A stretch of DNA of 11,108 nucleotides. Origin: Sphingomonadaceae bacterium (GTDB lineage Bacteria; Pseudomonadota; Alphaproteobacteria; Sphingomonadales; Sphingomonadaceae). A program made the position numbers and the translations under genes. Numbering within the stretch: position 1 is the first letter of the stretch; each line of letters begins with the position of its first letter. The notes beneath the pieces were generated by a model. The model did not search any database. It was not told where the DNA came from and worked only from the letters and a program-made list of their open reading frames with translations. The stretch is from contig CANGBE010000026.1 of the NCBI GenBank assembly GCA_947451875.1, positions 1 to 11,108 of the forward strand, in the 5' to 3' direction. Positions 7,592 through 11,108 of the stretch are shown piece by piece.

Positions 7592-8607
7592 CGCCCCAGC
7601 TTTTCCCTGATCTTGAGCCACAAGTCACGCACCAGCTTAACCGGGCGACGGCGAGGCCAACCCATCAAGCGGGCATAGTTGGCCGTGGTCAATCCCATGC
7701 GGGCCGCATCACGTGAGGGGTGCAGGCCGGGCCGGGCAACGAGCTGTTTGAACAGGTCGGCAAAGCCCGTCTTCTTCTCGGCCGGCAGATGCCAGATCGT
7801 CAACTGGTCGTCAGCGGGCGAGAGGTTGTGATAGTGGAATGTCGTCCACAGGCGGCGGATGATGCCATTGGCGGTGCCGATTTCCGTGCCATCCAAGGCA
7901 TAGAGCACCGAGAACATATGGCCGTCCTCGCGCGGGGCATCGGGCACCTGCTCGGCAATTTCCGGCCACAACTCGCGGGCGCGGGCTGCAAGACGCTCGG
8001 TCGCCTCGCAGGTCGCCGCATAGAATTCGCCGCCGCAATAGGGGACGATGTCGTCAGCCTTGCCGCCGTGAGAGCAAACGAAGCGGGCCATGCCCCGGGC
8101 CGAAAGCCCATTGATCGTCTTGTCGGGACCATAAACAGCATCATCGAGCAGATAGGTGAGCGCCCCATGCCTATCGATTTCGGGCTCGATCCCGGCAACC
8201 GGCTTCAGCCAGATGACGTCGTTATCGAGCAGCATGAACCGGTCCGCCATCTTGTTGGCGGCGAGGTGATCGAGAATTTCAAAGATGTAGAACTGGTTGG
8301 CCCATGCGTGAACCTTACCCGCCGGGATGCGCCATGAAATTGGCAGCAGCACGCATTCCACGCCCCATTCTGCGAACAGCTCTGCCATGTCGATGCCGTC
8401 AATCGTGGGCGGGCGGACATTGCTGTAGAACAGGTGGCGTGCGGTCGGGTTGACTGCCAGACTGGAGGCATAGAACACCGCGATGCATCGCCATTAGGCC
8501 CGCTGCACTTCGGGCGCATCGGACGATTGTCCCAGCTGCGGCGAGTAGGTTGCGTTGTGCTTTTCATCAACGACGAACCACGTGCAGATCGCCGTTGTTC
8601 CGCCCAT
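7588..8607 (-). pseudogene. Putative glycosyltransferase, interrupted by in-frame TAA at codon 38
   Basis: ATG 8607 lies one base after the gmd stop (TGACATG). The frame MGGTTAICTWFVVDEKHN runs to TAA at 8496-8494, then continues in the same frame (WRCIAVFYASSLAVNPTARHLFYSN) to TGA 7588, 340 codons in all. Restart at GTG 8478 would give 296 residues. Visible features are FMLLDNDVIWLKP (about 124-136; a DxD-like metal site at Asp128-Asp130), a GGEFYAA turn (192-198), a conserved-looking HMFSVLYALDG, and a basic C-terminus. This layout resembles GT-A fold transferases, but I do not recognise a named family, so the function is a guess supported mainly by context. The deleted N-terminus probably includes the first beta strand. 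Confidence 0.68.
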
Positions 8608-8608
8608 G

Positions 8609-9688
8609 TCAGGCGTCCTTTGCGATGGGCGCAGCTCGCATCAGCTCAAGATCGGCCACCACCATTTCACGCGCCAGTTCGCGGACAGGGGTTTCGTGCC
8701 GCCATCCCAGCTTCTGGTGCGCCTTGGACGGATCGCCGATCAGCAGATCGACTTCGGTGGGCCGGAAATAGCGGGGATCAACCTCGACGAGACAGCGGCC
8801 AGTTTTGAGGCAGAAGCCCCGTTCTTCGATACCTTCGCCGCGGAATTCGATCGGAATGCCGGCATCTTCAAAGGCCCAGCGGACGAATTGGCGCACTTCG
8901 GTGGTTTCGCCGGTGGCCAGCACGAAGTCTTCGGGTTCGTCCTGCTGCAGCATCAGCCACATTCCGCGGACATATTCGCGGGCGTGGCCCCAGTCGCGCT
9001 TGGCATCGAGATTACCAAGGAACAGCTTGTCCTGCCGACCGATCGGAATGGCGGCAGCGGCGCGGGTGATCTTGCGGGTGACGAAGGTTTCGCCGCGCAG
9101 CGGGCTTTCGTGATTGAACAGGATGCCGTTGGAAGCGTGCATGCCGTAGGCCTCGCGGTAGTTTACCACGATCCAATAAGCATAGAGTTTGGCCGCCGCA
9201 TATGGGCTGCGCGGATAGAACGGTGTGGTTTCGCGCTGGGGCACTTCCTGCACGAGGTCGTAAAGCTCTTAGGTTGATGCCTGATAGAATCGCGTGGTCT
9301 TTTCCAGCCCAAGGATGCGGATCGCTTCGAGCAGGCGCAAGGTGCCGATACCATCGGCATTCGCAGTGTATTCGGGCGTTTCAAAGCTCACTGCCACATG
9401 GCTCTGCGCCGACAGATTGTAGATTTCGTCTGGCTGGGTTTCCTGAACCACGCGAATCAGATTGGTCGAGTCAGTAAGGTCGCCGTGATGGAGGATGAAG
9501 TTCTGGTGCTCGACATGCGGATCCTGATAGATTTCTTCGATCCGGCCGGTGTTGAACGAGGAGGAACTGCGCTTTAGCCCGTGGACAGTATAACCCTTGT
9601 CCAGCAGTAGCCGAGCAAAATAGGCTCCATCCTGCCCAGTAACACCGGTTATCAGGGCGACTTTGCCCGCTCCGCTAACATCGGTCAT
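8609..9688 (-). pseudogene. gmd: GDP-mannose 4,6-dehydratase, interrupted by in-frame TAA at codon 140
   Basis: This enzyme turns GDP-mannose into GDP-4-keto-6-deoxymannose, the first committed step to GDP-fucose and related sugars. From ATG 9688 there are 360 codons (E. coli 373 residues) with KVALITGVTGQDG (9-21), RSSSSFNTGRIEEIYQDPH, YNLSAQSHVAVSFE, and after the stop FYPRSPYAAAK (Tyr163/Lys167), NHESPLRGETFVTRKI and VDPRYFRPTEVD. The TAA at 9271-9269 lies between catalytic Thr139 and Glu141, in the motif normally read QASTSELYG, so it replaces a Ser that is nearly invariant in the family. The nearby motif Gly is Asp (ELYD). Neither half could be active alone: the cofactor loop is in one and the Tyr/Lys pair in the other. 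The ATG lies 10 bases after the lptA stop with no strong ribosome site. The family assignment is certain; the stop needs verification. Confidence 0.93.
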
Positions 9689-9698
9689 CGTGTCTGGC

Positions 9699-10271
9699 TC
9701 AGTTCTTCTTGGGGACGGTAAACGAGCCGCTGACCCGGCCGCCGCGTGAGCCGCCCTGTCCGCCAACAGCCGAGCTTGATCCCGACGACCGGCCATCGAT
9801 AGAGGCGAGGCCGGTGTTGAGATCGATCACCATGCGCCCGCCATTCAGCGTGTCACCGCCGCGTTTGAGGTGAACATTGCCCGAAAGCGTGATCAACCGC
9901 GCGTTGAAATCATAGATTGCCACGTCGCCGCTGGCGGTTTCATTGCCGCGTGAAACCTTGACCCCGCCGGTGGCATCGATCCGCTGGATCTTGAGTGCGC
10001 CACTATCGGTATAGGCAACCAGCGTGCGCGCAGCGCGCATCGAAAGGTCACCCTGCTGGATCGAGACATTGCCCGAGAGCACGACACGCTGCTGTTTGTC
10101 CTGCAGTTCTATCCGATCAGCCGCATAGTTCACCGGAGCATCGCTGTTGAACCCGGCAATCGCCTGACCATTGGCGACGAAGCCGCCCATGGCAAGGGCG
10201 ATGAAACTGCCAACAATCGCGCCGCCGGCAAGACTGCGCAGGGCAAGCGAGGGAATGGAAAGGCGCGTCAT
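9699..10271 (-). CDS. lptA: LPS-transport periplasmic protein LptA/OstA
   Basis: A 190-residue protein with a hydrophobic N-terminal signal (about 10-36, ending near the Ala residues of NGQAIAG). It is followed by an OstA-type beta-jellyroll: VNYAADRIELQDKQQRVVLSGNVSIQQGDLSMRAARTL, then GDVAIYDFNARLITLSGNVHLKRGGDTLNGGRMVIDL. LptA forms the periplasmic bridge carrying lipopolysaccharide from LptC to LptD. The C-terminus is a Gly/Ser-rich tail ending SGSFTVPKKN, which I recall from sphingomonad homologues. In that order lptA usually sits with lptC, lptB and rpoN; here its neighbours are a flippase (47-bp gap) and gmd. It probably shares their transcript, although the upstream gap could hold a promoter I cannot define. 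Confidence 0.88.
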   Translation of the reverse strand: MTRLSIPSLALRSLAGGAIVGSFIALAMGGFVANGQAIAGFNSDAPVNYAADRIELQDKQQRVVLSGNVSIQQGDLSMRAARTLVAYTDSGALKIQRIDATGGVKVSRGNETASGDVAIYDFNARLITLSGNVHLKRGGDTLNGGRMVIDLNTGLASIDGRSSGSSSAVGGQGGSRGGRVSGSFTVPKKN

Positions 10272-10318
10272 GTTTTATGCTCTAGGCGATTGAAGGGGCG
10301 AGGTGAAGCCCTCTGGTT

Positions 10319-11108
10319 TCATGTCCCGATCTTTCGAATTCGGATGGCGGCCAGCAGGGCATCTGCTTCGCGCATCAACCATATCAGTGAGCAGAGCGAG
10401 ACGAGGGCAAAGAAGGCCAGGGCAATGATCACCCGGCCCGTTTGTTGCAGTTCAAGCCCGAGCCCAAGCCATGTCGCAGCAGCGAATGCCGCCGAACCTA
10501 GTCCGACCAAAAGTGCCGTTGGCTTCAGAATGCCGCTGTAATGGGCAAGCAGCAGATCGTCGGCGGCCACACGCAGGGCAAAGGCCAGTGCGGCGCCAAC
10601 CAGACCCATCCAGTACATCAAGGCAACCAGCACGAGGCAATAGGGCACAATCTCGATCACATGGGCCAGCGCCAGCAACTTTGGCCGGCCGATCGCGGTT
10701 AGATGGTTATAGCAGACATAGCCGAGCGCGTTGATCCAGAACCCGGACAAGACCACCTGACCGATCAGCGAGGCGCTCTGGGCAAAATCCTGGCTGATCC
10801 ACAAGCTTAGACAGGGGTGCATGAACAGCGTGCCCAGGACCATCGGCGGCGCACAGATCGCTGCGACGCAATAGAGCCCGCGGCGACTGAGGGCACGCGC
10901 GGCGCCTGGATCGGGAGCGCCAGAAATGCGTGGAAACAAAGCTTGCAGCAGCGCCGAAGGGACAAACATGGCTCGCTCTGCCAACTGATATGGCACCGAA
11001 TAGTGGCTGACCTCCCGAACGCCGATAATCGAGCCGATGAGGAAACGATCAAGGCTGGCAATGATAGGTGAGATCAGGCCGGAGAGCGTCATCCAGCCAC
11101 CGAATGAG
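10319..11108 (-). CDS. Wzx-type polysaccharide flippase, C-terminal part
   Basis: The frame is open from the window edge (first full codon 11107-11105) to TGA at 10319, giving 262 residues; the N-terminal part is outside. Reading begins SFGGWMTLSGLISPIIASLDRFLIG, then VREVSHYSVPYQLAERAMFVPSALLQALFPRIS. This is the central signature of polysaccharide flippases of the MOP superfamily, which move undecaprenyl-linked repeat units across the inner membrane. Several hydrophobic segments follow, for example YCVAAICAPPMVLGTLFM, YCLVLVALMYWMGLVGAALAFAL, VGLGSAAFAAATWLGLGL and IIALAFFALVSLCSLIWLM. An ATG at 11092 exists but is internal. First visible gene of the minus-strand polysaccharide operon. Confidence 0.85.
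   Translation of the reverse strand, partial: SFGGWMTLSGLISPIIASLDRFLIGSIIGVREVSHYSVPYQLAERAMFVPSALLQALFPRISGAPDPGAARALSRRGLYCVAAICAPPMVLGTLFMHPCLSLWISQDFAQSASLIGQVVLSGFWINALGYVCYNHLTAIGRPKLLALAHVIEIVPYCLVLVALMYWMGLVGAALAFALRVAADDLLLAHYSGILKPTALLVGLGSAAFAAATWLGLGLELQQTGRVIIALAFFALVSLCSLIWLMREADALLAAIRIRKIGT

Noticed and set aside
6332..7678. 448-codon open frame on the plus strand
   Set aside because: It lies antisense to the WcaI-like gene, which has clear family motifs; long antisense frames are common in high-GC DNA and its product has no recognisable domain.
453..9271. Stop-codon reassignment (TAA or TGA read as sense)
   Set aside because: Normal genes here end at TGA, and GT2 ends at TAA where readthrough would run antisense into trmB; no recoding element or readthrough-favouring C after the stops was seen.
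8555..9277. 240-codon plus-strand frame opposite gmd
   Set aside because: Mirror of the gmd and glycosyltransferase coding strand; no domain signal and no upstream ribosome site.

Overview
The window looks like chromosomal DNA from a moderately high-GC alphaproteobacterium, most likely of the Sphingomonadales/Erythrobacteraceae. The clues are the C-terminus of a CtrA-type cell-cycle regulator at the left edge, an LptA/OstA protein of the type found in that order, and tightly packed cistrons that mostly end in TGA. This placement is inferred from remembered protein families; no search was run.

Layout: (1) 1-163 is the tail of ctrA, followed by a hairpin terminator at 211-241. (2) 363-5466 is a plus-strand operon with short overlaps throughout: GDP-L-fucose synthase (fcl, interrupted), a three-domain sugar C-methyltransferase, a second Fcl-like SDR, a GT-B glycosyltransferase and the tRNA methyltransferase gene trmB. 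(3) 11108-5463 is a minus-strand operon, read right to left: Wzx-type flippase (cut by the window edge), lptA, GDP-mannose 4,6-dehydratase (gmd, interrupted), a putative glycosyltransferase (interrupted), a WcaI-like glycosyltransferase and a GT2 glycosyltransferase (interrupted). The two operons converge and their last genes overlap by 4 bp.

Together this is an exopolysaccharide or O-antigen locus built around a GDP-6-deoxyhexose. Gmd would make GDP-4-keto-6-deoxymannose. Fcl would convert that to GDP-fucose, while the C-methyltransferase and second SDR suggest a branched, C-methylated deoxysugar as well. Four glycosyltransferases would assemble the repeat unit and the flippase would export it. 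trmB and lptA are housekeeping-type genes embedded in the locus.

The most striking feature is that four of the polysaccharide genes (fcl, gmd and two glycosyltransferases) each carry one in-frame stop codon, with the reading frame continuing intact on both sides and no frameshift anywhere. Either the locus is freshly inactivated by several point mutations or the consensus sequence contains substitution errors. Distinguishing these is the main follow-up. I found no CRISPR array, tRNA, rRNA, transposase or clear mobile element.
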